Program-made: the position numbers and the translations under genes | Assembly (NCBI RefSeq): GCF_025564085.1 | Contig: NZ_JAMGZJ010000069.1 | Coordinates: 62,001-126,000 of the forward strand | Origin: Silvania confinis | Lineage (GTDB): Bacteria; Pseudomonadota; Gammaproteobacteria; Enterobacterales; Enterobacteriaceae | Direction: 5' to 3' | Length of the DNA stretch: 64,000 nt | Part shown: piece by piece, positions 51,358 through 59,041 of the stretch | Layout: the number at the start of each line of letters is the position of its first letter | How positions within the stretch are numbered: position 1 is the stretch's first letter | Notes under the pieces: generated by a model | What the model was told of the DNA's origin: nothing | Database searches by the model: none | Seen by the model: only the letters and a program-made list of their open reading frames with translations

Positions 51358-51453
51358 CAAGACGGAGCTTTACTGAAAGCTGATTTTGATTGAGTTGGAT
51401 TTCTACTGAACTAGGCTTACTGGGGAACAGTTATGCCAAATAGCCCAGGTCCA

Positions 51454-51471
51454 CTGTGAGCGAAAAGCGGA
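51454..51471 (+). repeat. dispersed intergenic repeat, copy 2
   Basis: CTGTGAGCGAAAAGCGGA: one change relative to the copy at 40161. It lies between the GlxA gene and the LysR gene. Confidence 0.6.
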
Positions 51472-51527
51472 AATGGGTAATTATCTGTCATCAGATATAG
51501 CTACTGAAGCTTTGCCGATTCACACAT

Positions 51528-52442
51528 TTAATTTCTACGCTCTGATCTTAAGACCAGCGAACGTAAAAACTCCTTTAATCGCTTTGCCGGAACTGACAGC
51601 TGCTGTTCTTTAATAGTGAGCACTCCCACGTCCATGTAAGTGATACAGTCTTCAATTGTTCTGCGGATGATGCGCTGACCGTTTAGCGACCAGGGACGGT
51701 AAACCAAGTCGGATAGAATGGTAATCCCCAAGCCCTGGGCCACGAGACTGCGAATTGCTTCGAAGGAATTGCTACGAAAGATGATGTTGGGCTGATATCC
51801 ATTGCGTTGCCAGATATTGGTGATCACGGTGGGATATTGATCTGTTTCAAGCATCAAATAGGGTAGCTTCTCGATATCCTTTAAGCAGATAGTGGGTTGG
51901 CTCAGCAAAGAATGTCCAGGGGAGACCCACAACTGACGTAGCGATCGAATAATGGTTTCAACTTCAAGGTCGCCACTGAGCTGAATATTTGAGGTTAACA
52001 GAAGACAAAAATCAACGTGTTGCTGACGCAGAGCTGCCAGCAGTGCATCGTTTGTGGCCTCGAAATAATCGATTTCAAGTAAAGGGAAATGGGTTGCAAT
52101 ATCATTGAGCATCTCAGGCAACAGGTAGGCCGAGAGCGTCTGTGCTATCCCAACTCTCACTTTACCGGTAGTCGTTTCAGGTTGACGATACAAGTCTTCT
52201 AAAGCGATATGGCTGTTGGTGATGATAGTGCGGGCATGCATCAAAAAGCGTTCCCCGGCCAAAGTAAGCTGAATCCCCTTGGGCTGGCGTAAAAATAGTT
52301 GAGTGTTAAGCGCCCCTTCCAGATTACGTAACGCAACCGTCATGGAAGACTGCGAAACATGGCAACGATTTGCAGCTTTAGAAACCTGTAACTCTTCTGA
52401 AAGAGCTATGTAAAACTCAAGTTGCCTGAAAGTAAAATCCAT
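51528..52442 (-). CDS. LysR-family transcriptional regulator (CbbR/CynR-like subgroup)
   Basis: 304 residues. The helix-turn-helix, MDFTFRQLEFYIALSEELQV then SKAANRCHVSQSSMTVALRN, and the QPKGIQLTLAGERFLMHART segment are the CynR/GltC-like pattern. The effector domain starts GKVRVGIAQTLSAYLLPEML. It diverges from the EamA transporter at 52537 across 94 bases, the usual arrangement for regulator and target. No metal or redox-sensing Cys cluster is visible. Confidence 0.9.
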   Translation of the reverse strand: MDFTFRQLEFYIALSEELQVSKAANRCHVSQSSMTVALRNLEGALNTQLFLRQPKGIQLTLAGERFLMHARTIITNSHIALEDLYRQPETTTGKVRVGIAQTLSAYLLPEMLNDIATHFPLLEIDYFEATNDALLAALRQQHVDFCLLLTSNIQLSGDLEVETIIRSLRQLWVSPGHSLLSQPTICLKDIEKLPYLMLETDQYPTVITNIWQRNGYQPNIIFRSNSFEAIRSLVAQGLGITILSDLVYRPWSLNGQRIIRRTIEDCITYMDVGVLTIKEQQLSVPAKRLKEFLRSLVLRSERRN

Positions 52443-52536
52443 AGTTTTAAACCATACCTGGTGAACAATAATTTATATTAGCATCTCTATTTCTTAAGCA
52501 GTAATCTTGAAAGAAAGAAATCTTTGAAAGGAAGTT

Positions 52537-53454
52537 GTGATGCCTTATTTATACCTAACTCTTGCCGCTGTTTTTTGGGGTGGGAATTATGTCGTAGGTC
52601 ATTTCTTAGTGGGTGTAATGGACCCTGTTTTATTATCATTAGCTCGCTGGATATTCACTGCTATACTTTTGCTAACCCTTTACCATAGGCAGGTTCGTGG
52701 ACAACTGATAGCAATTAGGCGTTCTTTTCACATCGTATTCTTCCTGGCTCTATTTGGGCAGGTATTATTCCCATTGACTTTATACGTTGGGTTGCAATAT
52801 ACGTCATCGCTAAATGCTGCCATTTATTTATCAACCACCCCTGCATTTGTCCTGTTAATAAATAAAGTAATTTTCAATGAAAGTATATCAACAAAAAATA
52901 TTTCCGGGGTAATAATAAGTTCTCTCGGGGTGGTCTGGCTAGTAATCCAGGGGGATTTTAACCATCTGGACAACTTAAAGCATCTCAATCGTGGTGACTT
53001 GTGGACTATAGGATCGGCAGCAAGCTGGGCGATATATTGCGCATTTCTTCGTATTAAACCCCGTGAAGTGGGAGGAAGTGCATTTGTAGCTGTTAGCGCA
53101 ACAATCGGGGCGGTAATACTGCTTCCGATATCGATTACATCTGTTGCAAGAACGGGCCTTCCAGTGCTCACCGAATTCACCCACAGCGGTTTGGTTATTG
53201 GATTATTATATCTAATTATTTTCCCTTCATGGCTCTCATATATATTATGGAACAAAGGCATTCAGGCCATAGGCGCGACGCGTGGAGAAGTATTTTCGCA
53301 TTTCATTCCGCTGAGCGGTGGTTTATTTAGCGTGTTATTTCTAAATGTGCCATTACATTTATTTCACTTGGTCAGCGCGTTGTTGATTATTTGCGGTATT
53401 GTTCTCTGTTCTGGGAAATCAGCAAAGAGAATGGTCAATGTTACCACGTCATAA
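52537..53454 (+). CDS. EamA-family DMT transporter
   Basis: 305 residues with about ten membrane helices in two EamA repeats. The first repeat has TLAAVFWGGNYVVGHFLVGV and GLQYTSSLNAAIYLSTTPAF, the second AASWAIYCAFLRIKPREVGG and FPSWLSYILWNKGIQAIGAT then RGEVFSHFIPLSGGLFSVLF. The family exports amino acids and other metabolites. A+T content is higher than in most neighbours. AAGGAAG precedes the ATG. LysR partner upstream. Confidence 0.9.
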   Translation: MMPYLYLTLAAVFWGGNYVVGHFLVGVMDPVLLSLARWIFTAILLLTLYHRQVRGQLIAIRRSFHIVFFLALFGQVLFPLTLYVGLQYTSSLNAAIYLSTTPAFVLLINKVIFNESISTKNISGVIISSLGVVWLVIQGDFNHLDNLKHLNRGDLWTIGSAASWAIYCAFLRIKPREVGGSAFVAVSATIGAVILLPISITSVARTGLPVLTEFTHSGLVIGLLYLIIFPSWLSYILWNKGIQAIGATRGEVFSHFIPLSGGLFSVLFLNVPLHLFHLVSALLIICGIVLCSGKSAKRMVNVTTS

Positions 53455-53527
53455 ACGAAACGCTGTTGGTAAAAATATTGTCCGCCTCAGGTAAAAAGCG
53501 TGCCGGACGTGTCGTTCAGAAGGTCTG

Positions 53528-53545
53528 CTGTGAGCGAGAAGCGGA
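53528..53545 (+). repeat. dispersed intergenic repeat, copy 3
   Basis: CTGTGAGCGAGAAGCGGA, identical to the copy at 40161 and extended here to the left by GGTCTG. It lies between the EamA gene and the convergent dehydrogenase gene. Confidence 0.6.
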
Positions 53546-53634
53546 CATGTTAGCTCATTATGATTGGCTGCAGCGGTCTATATAAGCCCTGAGAGCAGCC
53601 AACTGGTTGTCATATTAGAGCAAGGAACGTTCAG

Positions 53635-54621
53635 TTAACCCGGTAAACGACTGAGTATGGCACCCGACTGAAGGAGTCGTGACAGCATAAGATCGGGATC
53701 GATCTTTTGGGAGGTGAGATACAAACCTGGACATTCTTCTTCCTGAAGAAGCGATTCTATACCAACAGCCACACCTACCGCGGTCAGGAACGCCTGTCCT
53801 TCCGGATGCGTCAGCTGGAATTTCAACTTACCATCCCGGCCATCAGTGAGCGTACCCTCGATCTCATAAATAATGTCGACTGATGGTTTTTCACCATGAC
53901 GGCTGCCATGAGATTGGCCAAGTGCAAAGTCAACGCGGACTGAGGTTGCGCCGGTGGCGTAAGCCAGTTCTGCAGCATCAAACCCGGGGAAACTCATTCC
54001 TGTGAATGCAAAACCATCTTCCAGGGTGTATTCCCTCATTTCTTTTCCATCTCGTGGAACTATCCATTGAGAATCTTCAAGCAGCAACCCAGCTTCCTTC
54101 TGAGAAAAATCACCAGAATCGGCCTGACTTGCCGGTCCGCCAAGATCGTTCTCATCCATAAGCGCAGCAGCACGGATAAGTTTTACCTTCTGGAAGTAGC
54201 CAGAGCAATGAATGCCTGCAGAAATAAGGATGCCAGCAAAACTGGTATCCTGAATTAGCACCCTGCAAGCTGGATTACGAAGATACAACGTCAACTTAGG
54301 GGCGATGTGGTTCAACTGGGTAGCAATACTTGTATAAGGTATGCCGTGTGCAATTGCGTACTGTGCCGGATGAGTGGAAAGATCGTTGGTTAAGACCGCA
54401 ATGCCACTGAATTTCATTGAGGAATCAATGCCCAAATCGGCCCTTAGCGTATCAACTGCGATACCGGTTGTGTTGTCGTATCGCGCGGCGGATTTTTGGG
54501 CTTGTTCTGCATTCCTGCCAGCGATAACCACAGGCAGGTCGGGTAAAAATTGATTCAGACGTGATACCAGGTGAGAACCGACCGTCCCGTAACCACCGAT
54601 GATAAGAAAAGGTTTATGCAT
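53635..54621 (-). CDS. saccharopine dehydrogenase-like NAD(P)-binding protein
   Basis: 328 residues. The N-terminal Rossmann fold is KPFLIIGGYGTVGSHLVSRL followed by VVIAGRNAEQAQKSAARYDN. The middle contains IPYTSIATQLNHIAPKLTLY and IQDTSFAGILISAGIHCSGY, and the C-terminal part has SVRVDFALGQSHGSRHGEKP. This order fits saccharopine-dehydrogenase-like oxidoreductases of unknown substrate. It follows the TetR gene by 41 bases on the same strand, so the two form an operon under the palindrome at 55221. Confidence 0.78.
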   Translation of the reverse strand: MHKPFLIIGGYGTVGSHLVSRLNQFLPDLPVVIAGRNAEQAQKSAARYDNTTGIAVDTLRADLGIDSSMKFSGIAVLTNDLSTHPAQYAIAHGIPYTSIATQLNHIAPKLTLYLRNPACRVLIQDTSFAGILISAGIHCSGYFQKVKLIRAAALMDENDLGGPASQADSGDFSQKEAGLLLEDSQWIVPRDGKEMREYTLEDGFAFTGMSFPGFDAAELAYATGATSVRVDFALGQSHGSRHGEKPSVDIIYEIEGTLTDGRDGKLKFQLTHPEGQAFLTAVGVAVGIESLLQEEECPGLYLTSQKIDPDLMLSRLLQSGAILSRLPG

Positions 54622-54662
54622 AATTAATCTCTGAAGGGGAAGCGTTAATGGAAATCAGTCGT

Positions 54663-55217
54663 TCATTTCTCGGCTGGAGCTGCAGAAAGAGTGCGCAGGA
54701 CGTGTAGAGCACCCTTTAAGTCGCCAGGGTATATCTGCATACTGGCGCCCAGACACAGTCCATCAGCAGCCATCCTAACCACGGCGAACTCAGGGCGATC
54801 TTCCAGGCAGCCGCGTTCGTTAAGAATGCCCAGATACCATTCCCGCCATTTCTCGCAGATATGTTCATCCGCCATGGCAGACTTCCATAACGTCACCATG
54901 TCCGGGTTATCAATAGTTGCAGCGCCCATTTCAAGATAGGCACGAGTGAATGCACCGATATCACAGGGGTCCATATCTATCCGCCGTGTAATTTCGGCAG
55001 AAAACTCATTCACCATTTGTTCAAACACGCAGTTTAGAAGCGCGTCTTTACTTGGGAAATGATGAAAAAATGCACCTTTGGTCACGCCAGCCATATCACA
55101 GATTGCTTGCACACTGGCAGTGGACAAACCGTTACGCGCCGCCAGTGCTTTGGTGCATTCAATTAGTGAAGCCCTGACCAGTGCAGGCTGTTTTTTACGA
55201 AGATGATTGATTGTCAT
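54663..55217 (-). CDS. TetR/AcrR-family repressor
   Basis: 184 residues. The helix-turn-helix is LSTASVQAICDMAGVTKGAF followed by FHHFPSKDALLNCVFEQMVN. The C-terminal domain has IDNPDMVTLWKSAMADEHIC and two or three Cys. It starts four bases from a 26-base perfect palindrome that fits a TetR operator, so autoregulation and control of the dehydrogenase-like gene behind it are likely. Ligand unknown. Confidence 0.92.
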   Translation of the reverse strand: MTINHLRKKQPALVRASLIECTKALAARNGLSTASVQAICDMAGVTKGAFFHHFPSKDALLNCVFEQMVNEFSAEITRRIDMDPCDIGAFTRAYLEMGAATIDNPDMVTLWKSAMADEHICEKWREWYLGILNERGCLEDRPEFAVVRMAADGLCLGASMQIYPGDLKGALHVLRTLSAAPAEK

Positions 55218-55220
55218 TAG

Positions 55221-55246
55221 ACAAACATACCGATCGGTATGTTTGT
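55221..55246. promoter_or_regulatory. 26-bp perfect palindrome, TetR operator
   Basis: The 13-base arm ACAAACATACCGA is followed directly by its exact reverse complement. The core ACATACCGATCGGTATGT is a form commonly bound by TetR-family repressors. It ends four bases before the regulator ATG (55217). Confidence 0.75.
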
Positions 55247-55429
55247 TGTCAATTACTCAGGAGCGTCTGCTCCTGGCAAAAAACTCTCCCTGTCAGGGCT
55301 TTAAGGGCAGTTAAGAGCAAACAACTGATATCATCACAATTCGTCTCACACTGAGTCGCTGAGTCCATGGACTTGAACCTTCTTCAAGCCATCTGATATA
55401 TGCTACGTCAGTCAAAACGGAGTTGAGCA

Positions 55430-55528
55430 ATGACTGAGCTGAAAGCACCCTACTGGAATCGCATGGTTCCCGAACTGACAGTAATGGATTTTTCTGTCTC
55501 CCTGCACTTCTATAAAGGACAGACATGA
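55430..55528 (+). pseudogene. N-terminal remnant of a VOC (bleomycin-resistance/glyoxalase) protein
   Basis: A 32-codon frame with GGAG before its ATG reads MTELKAPYWNRMVPELTVMD followed by FSVSLHFYKGQT. This is the first strand-helix unit of VOC-superfamily proteins (VPELxVxDFxxSLxFY), where the sequence would continue with a GFxVxYE strand. Instead it stops at once, its TGA overlapping the ATG of the SUFU-domain gene (ATGA). About 100 residues are missing, so it appears truncated by a deletion that joined it to the next gene. Confidence 0.7.
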
Positions 55529-56451
55529 CAGCATATTCAAACTCTGATGCGGCAAAGGATTTACGCTCGGCCTTAGACAAGGGACCCGCAGGCGCTGTGA
55601 AAGGAGAATGGTTTTTTATCACCGAACAGGCTGGAGTCTCCTCACAAACCGGAGGCTACATGTATGCCGACGGAAGTCACGTTGCAGAGGGTACCCACGC
55701 CTTCCAGAAGGTCCGAGAGGTCGTCGAGAAACTCGAAGCATCAAGGATTCAGCCCTTTAATAAAGTTATCGTTCATTGGACAAGGTCTAAAATACCGTTC
55801 ATACGGGGGAGCGTTACCGTTGACACGCTCTTCGATGAGACAATTGTGCCGCGTGGTCCTCAGGATCCGATTTATGAGGTAGCTGCTGTAGCAAGGCGAG
55901 CCTTTTGGGAAAGGTATGGCAGCGTCTCAGATGGCTTTACGGTTGAACGAGATGACGCAAACGTGCACAACCAGACGAAATGGTTCGGGCCCCATCGCCG
56001 GGTGCTCAACACGAAGAGCAACACCACATTAACGCTGGCCACTGATGGCCTCTCGACGCCCTCGGCCGGCATTGCCGACCCGGAAAATGGCGTAGAATGC
56101 GAGCTTGTTATGGAGTTAGACGCTTCGGATATTGCCCGCCACCCGATTAATGACTGGGCTCATCTCTTGATCAACCTGGGCGATCTCGTCGCCGATGGGT
56201 ATCAGGTTGCTGCCGATGTTGAAAAATATGGCGCAATCCTGTTTTGCATGCTTACAGACGACTTTAAGCCATTGACCCGAATCATCCTCAGCCTTGATGG
56301 CCGCAGGATTGATAATCTGCCTTTCGGTTCCGTTCCGCTGATCCGAGTAACGCCGATAGCAGAGTCGGAGATTGAACACCTGGACCCATCCGATGAATGG
56401 GCATCAAACGCAGCAAGACAGGCTCTCGCGGCACGGCAGTTAGAAACATAG
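55525..56451 (+). CDS. suppressor-of-fused (SUFU) domain-like protein
   Basis: 308 residues, soluble. The N-terminal part (GEWFFITEQAGVSSQTGGYM, EGTHAFQKVREVVEKLEASR) is not recognised. The C-terminal part matches the SUFU pattern: NTTLTLATDGLSTPSAGIAD, a GVECELVMELD acidic strand, NDWAHLLINLGDLVADGYQV and NLPFGSVPLIRVTPIAESEI. In bacteria SUFU-domain proteins are known mainly as immunity proteins of polymorphic toxin systems; no toxin gene is next to it. Its ATG overlaps the end of a truncated VOC gene. Assignment rests on the C-terminal half only. Confidence 0.6.
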   Translation: MTAYSNSDAAKDLRSALDKGPAGAVKGEWFFITEQAGVSSQTGGYMYADGSHVAEGTHAFQKVREVVEKLEASRIQPFNKVIVHWTRSKIPFIRGSVTVDTLFDETIVPRGPQDPIYEVAAVARRAFWERYGSVSDGFTVERDDANVHNQTKWFGPHRRVLNTKSNTTLTLATDGLSTPSAGIADPENGVECELVMELDASDIARHPINDWAHLLINLGDLVADGYQVAADVEKYGAILFCMLTDDFKPLTRIILSLDGRRIDNLPFGSVPLIRVTPIAESEIEHLDPSDEWASNAARQALAARQLET

Positions 56452-56550
56452 ACAATTATCGCGAAGTGGTTCATGCCCCTGACGAGGCAGAGTGAGTTCA
56501 GTCACCTGCCTTAAAAGAAGAACAGTATCAAATGATTTAATCTTGTTTCG

Positions 56551-56568
56551 CTATGAGCGAGAAGCGGG
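56551..56568 (+). repeat. dispersed intergenic repeat, copy 4
   Basis: CTATGAGCGAGAAGCGGG: two changes relative to the copies at 40161 and 53528. It lies between the SUFU-domain gene and the hypothetical gene behind trpS. Confidence 0.5.
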
Positions 56569-56573
56569 CAATA

Positions 56574-56981
56574 TCAATGCCTTGGCCGCTTTTTCCGGAA
56601 AAGAAAAACTGCAACGGCTGTCAGGACACCGATCAGTGGCATAGCGCCAGCGCCTGCTAAGAAATTACTGTGGTCTACCCGATTATTCCTTCGAATATCA
56701 GCAAAGCGGGTAAGCGCGTTTTCTTTATTGGAAGAACTAACTTCTTCAAATTGTTTTTCATAACCCTGTTTAATTAAATGAAAAGCTTCGTGCTCTTCCG
56801 ATTTTTCCAGCACAACTATTTGCTTATCTTTTTTATAAAAACAGTAATTAGGCATTTGCTCATCCATATGGACGAAGTCGGTAAGACAATATAGACACTC
56901 AAGTTTAATGTTGTACACAGATATTGAACGTCCTTTTGAAGCCCTACCCATTGTTTTTTCAGCTACACCCGCGTCTGACAC
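56574..56981 (-). CDS. hypothetical protein with C-terminal membrane helix
   Basis: 135 residues from a GTG at 56981, or 125 from an ATG at 56951. A soluble front contains a Cys pair (KLECLYCLTDFVHMDEQMPN) that could bind metal, then charged helices (VVLEKSEEHEAFHLIKQGYE), and ends with one membrane helix, GAMPLIGVLTAVAVFLFRKK. The basic tail after the helix suggests tail anchoring. It lies 21 bases downstream of the auxiliary trpS gene on the same strand, so it may share its attenuated transcript. Family unknown. Confidence 0.55.
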   Translation of the reverse strand: MSDAGVAEKTMGRASKGRSISVYNIKLECLYCLTDFVHMDEQMPNYCFYKKDKQIVVLEKSEEHEAFHLIKQGYEKQFEEVSSSNKENALTRFADIRRNNRVDHSNFLAGAGAMPLIGVLTAVAVFLFRKKRPRH

Positions 56982-57002
56982 GAAGCGGGCGAGCGTGTGG
57001 CT

Positions 57003-58007
57003 TCAGAATACCGGTAATCCCAACCCCTCTTTCACTTCCCGTAATGTCTTCTGCGTGACGTTATGAGCCCGTTCGCTCCCTTTTTTCAAAAGCGCAATAA
57101 GCGCACCTTTATCCTGAATGTAAGTTGCACGACGCTCGCGCATGGGCGCAATCAGTTCCTGCAGGCAAATCTCTAGCTCGTTTTTGCATGTCCTGTCACC
57201 CAGCCCGCCCCGGAGATAATGCGCTTTCATTTCCGCCACTTTTGCTTTATTGGCGTGAAAAGCATCCAGATAAGTGAAAACCCTATTTCCGTCTATCTGC
57301 CCCGGATCGGTGGCTTTTAAGTGATTAGCGTCGGTGTACATCGCATTGACCGCGCGATGGATGGTTTCTTCGCTGGCAGAAAGTAGCAACGTATTGCCGA
57401 GTGATTTAGACATCTTGGCGTTACCGTCAAGACCAGGCAGGCGGCTGGTTTCGCTCAACATCGCGTTGCAATGATGCAAAACAGGTTCCGGCATTAGGCT
57501 GTTCATTTTACGCACGATTTCATTGGTCTGTTCAATCATCGGTAACTGATCGTCGCCGACGGGAACCTGGTTGGCTTTGAAGGCCGTGATATCAGCCGCC
57601 TGACTGATGGGATAGACCAAAAACCCGACCGGTAGTGAGCGGGTGAACCCTTTCTGTGCAATTTCGTTTTTTACCGTTGGGTTACGTTCCACGCGTGCCA
57701 CGGTAACGATATTCATATAAAGCGCGGTGAGTTCAGCAAGGGCGGGCAACGCAGATTGCAGACAGATTGTCGTGAGCGAGGGATCAATACCTGCAGCGAG
57801 ATAATCGGCAAGGACTTCGGGAATGTTGTCTCGAATCTTTTGAGGATTGCTACCGTTATCGGTCAGTCCTTGCAGATCTGCGACCAACACAAACTGTTGA
57901 TAATGATGTTGTAGAGCAACGCGCTGGCGCAGCGAGCCGGCATAGTGACCGAGGTGTAAAGGCCCTGTTGGACGATCGCCCGTAAGAATGATGGCTTTGC
58001 TATTCAT
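57003..58007 (-). CDS. trpS: tryptophanyl-tRNA synthetase, auxiliary copy
   Basis: 334 residues, a class I synthetase that charges tRNA-Trp. The HIGH-type motif is GPLHLGHYAGSLRQRVALQH, and the KMSKS motif is DGNAKMSKSLGNTLLLSASE. Other conserved parts are LVADLQGLTDNGSNPQKIRD and PVGDDQLPMIEQTNEIVRKM. The length matches TrpRS. The usual enterobacterial housekeeping trpS lies in the dam-rpe-gph-trpS cluster, which is not here, so this is probably a second copy; such copies can confer indolmycin resistance. AGGAG precedes the ATG. Expression is controlled by the attenuator upstream. Confidence 0.92.
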   Translation of the reverse strand: MNSKAIILTGDRPTGPLHLGHYAGSLRQRVALQHHYQQFVLVADLQGLTDNGSNPQKIRDNIPEVLADYLAAGIDPSLTTICLQSALPALAELTALYMNIVTVARVERNPTVKNEIAQKGFTRSLPVGFLVYPISQAADITAFKANQVPVGDDQLPMIEQTNEIVRKMNSLMPEPVLHHCNAMLSETSRLPGLDGNAKMSKSLGNTLLLSASEETIHRAVNAMYTDANHLKATDPGQIDGNRVFTYLDAFHANKAKVAEMKAHYLRGGLGDRTCKNELEICLQELIAPMRERRATYIQDKGALIALLKKGSERAHNVTQKTLREVKEGLGLPVF

Positions 58008-58051
58008 ATAAGACTCCTTAAGTCGTAAACCGAAAGGGGTCTTATAAATGC

Positions 58052-58119
58052 AAATAACCGCTTTCGGCGGTTATTTGAAATGGAAAATACATTATCAGGC
58101 CGCCCTTAGAAAGGCAGCC
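58052..58119 (-). promoter_or_regulatory. tryptophan attenuator of trpS
   Basis: On the minus strand, four segments follow the leader peptide in the classical order. Segment 1 is GGCTGCC (58119-58113), overlapping the second Trp codon. Segment 2 is GGCGGCC (58104-58098), pairing with 1 (one G-U). Segment 3 is AAATAACCGCC (58076-58066), whose CCGCC can pair with GGCGG of 2. Segment 4 is GCGGTTATTT (58061-58052), which pairs with 3 as a 10-bp terminator stem with a CGAAA loop, followed by a U-rich stretch. Ribosome stalling at the Trp codons would free 2 to pair with 3 and allow read-through into trpS. Confidence 0.8.
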
Positions 58120-58165
58120 ACCAGAGGTCGTGTTTGAAAGAATAGATGACGTGTTCTGTATTCAT
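58106..58165 (-). CDS. trp leader peptide with tandem Trp codons
   Basis: A 19-codon frame, MNTEHVIYSFKHDLWWLPF, ending 30 bases before the terminator stem of the attenuator and 98 bases before the trpS ATG. Two consecutive TGG codons near the end are the sensor. Such a WW pair in 19 random residues is very unlikely. The ribosome site is poor (no clear GGAG), and another overlapping frame starts 18 bases upstream without Trp pairs, so translation efficiency is uncertain. Its role is to stall the ribosome when charged tRNA-Trp is scarce. Confidence 0.75.
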   Translation of the reverse strand: MNTEHVIYSFKHDLWWLPF

Positions 58166-58376
58166 CAAATGAAAGTATCATGGTCAAGTATAGGGGTAAA
58201 GTGGCAATCAGCTTTTAACGCTTTCAATACAACCACAGGGAATGTCCATGCTGTATTCAGCACGACTGATACGTTATCTCAGCTACCGGGGTCAACCCTA
58301 AATATGGTGGTAGTGCAACCGGCCTTCATCGCGTTAGTCTGTTTGCGCCAAAGGGACCACAAACAAGAAGCGCTGT

Positions 58377-58934
58377 ATGGAAATTATTTTGATGCGACAT
58401 GGAAAGCCTGCTTTCACTGGTTTGACGAAAGTAACGAGCCTTGAGATGGCCGAGTGGATTTCACGATATGACCTCTCTGATACGGGCAGCGATATTCCCC
58501 CACAGCCCAGCAAAACGTTAGCATCCAGCGCATTGCGCATCATAAGCAGCCCTCTTCCCAGAGCGCTTTCTTCCCTGATCGCATTAGGGCGTAAACCTGA
58601 CCTCATAGATGACGTTTTCAGAGAAGCTGGCTTGCCCCTACTCCACGTGCCGGCTTTTAGGTTATCCCCCCTCTTCTGGGCGTCGGTTTTCCGTGTCATG
58701 TGGCTTTGTGGCAGCTCCCGTAATGTAGAGTCCTTGGGGCTCGCTAAACAACGCGCCGTTCAGGCTGCGGATATCCTGGTAACATCTGTAAAAGAAGCAA
58801 ACGGGCCCGTGCTGCTTATGGGGCATGGGGTGATGAATCGACTGATTGCAAAGCAACTTATATCGATGGGCTGGAAAGAGAGTCGTCGACAGGGTAAGGG
58901 TTACTGGAACGCTCGCACCTACCACTTACAGTAA
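58377..58934 (+). CDS. histidine phosphatase family protein
   Basis: 185 residues. The phosphohistidine motif is at the very start, MEIILMRHGKPAFTG (RHG). A second active-site region is SSPLPRALSSLIALG, and the distal catalytic His is in GPVLLMGHGVMNRLIAKQLI. The layout fits the phosphoglycerate mutase-like branch of small phosphatases. It faces the trpS leader across about 210 bases. Substrate unknown. Confidence 0.85.
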   Translation: MEIILMRHGKPAFTGLTKVTSLEMAEWISRYDLSDTGSDIPPQPSKTLASSALRIISSPLPRALSSLIALGRKPDLIDDVFREAGLPLLHVPAFRLSPLFWASVFRVMWLCGSSRNVESLGLAKQRAVQAADILVTSVKEANGPVLLMGHGVMNRLIAKQLISMGWKESRRQGKGYWNARTYHLQ

Positions 58935-59041
58935 GTAAAGATCGTGATTACACATCCAATAATCCCGCAATGATTTTTTTGCTAAACACTTCTTTCAGCT
59001 TGCCCCGGGTTGTCAGGGGTAACATAACAAGGACGACACCC

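Noticed and set aside
58021-58076. Hairpins before trpS as a T-box riboswitch
   Set aside because: No T-box or specifier stem; the leader peptide and four-segment pairing explain the region better.
58130-58444. 104-codon plus-strand frame over the trpS leader
   Set aside because: It overlaps the attenuator and the start of the phosphatase gene and has no ribosome site or recognisable protein.
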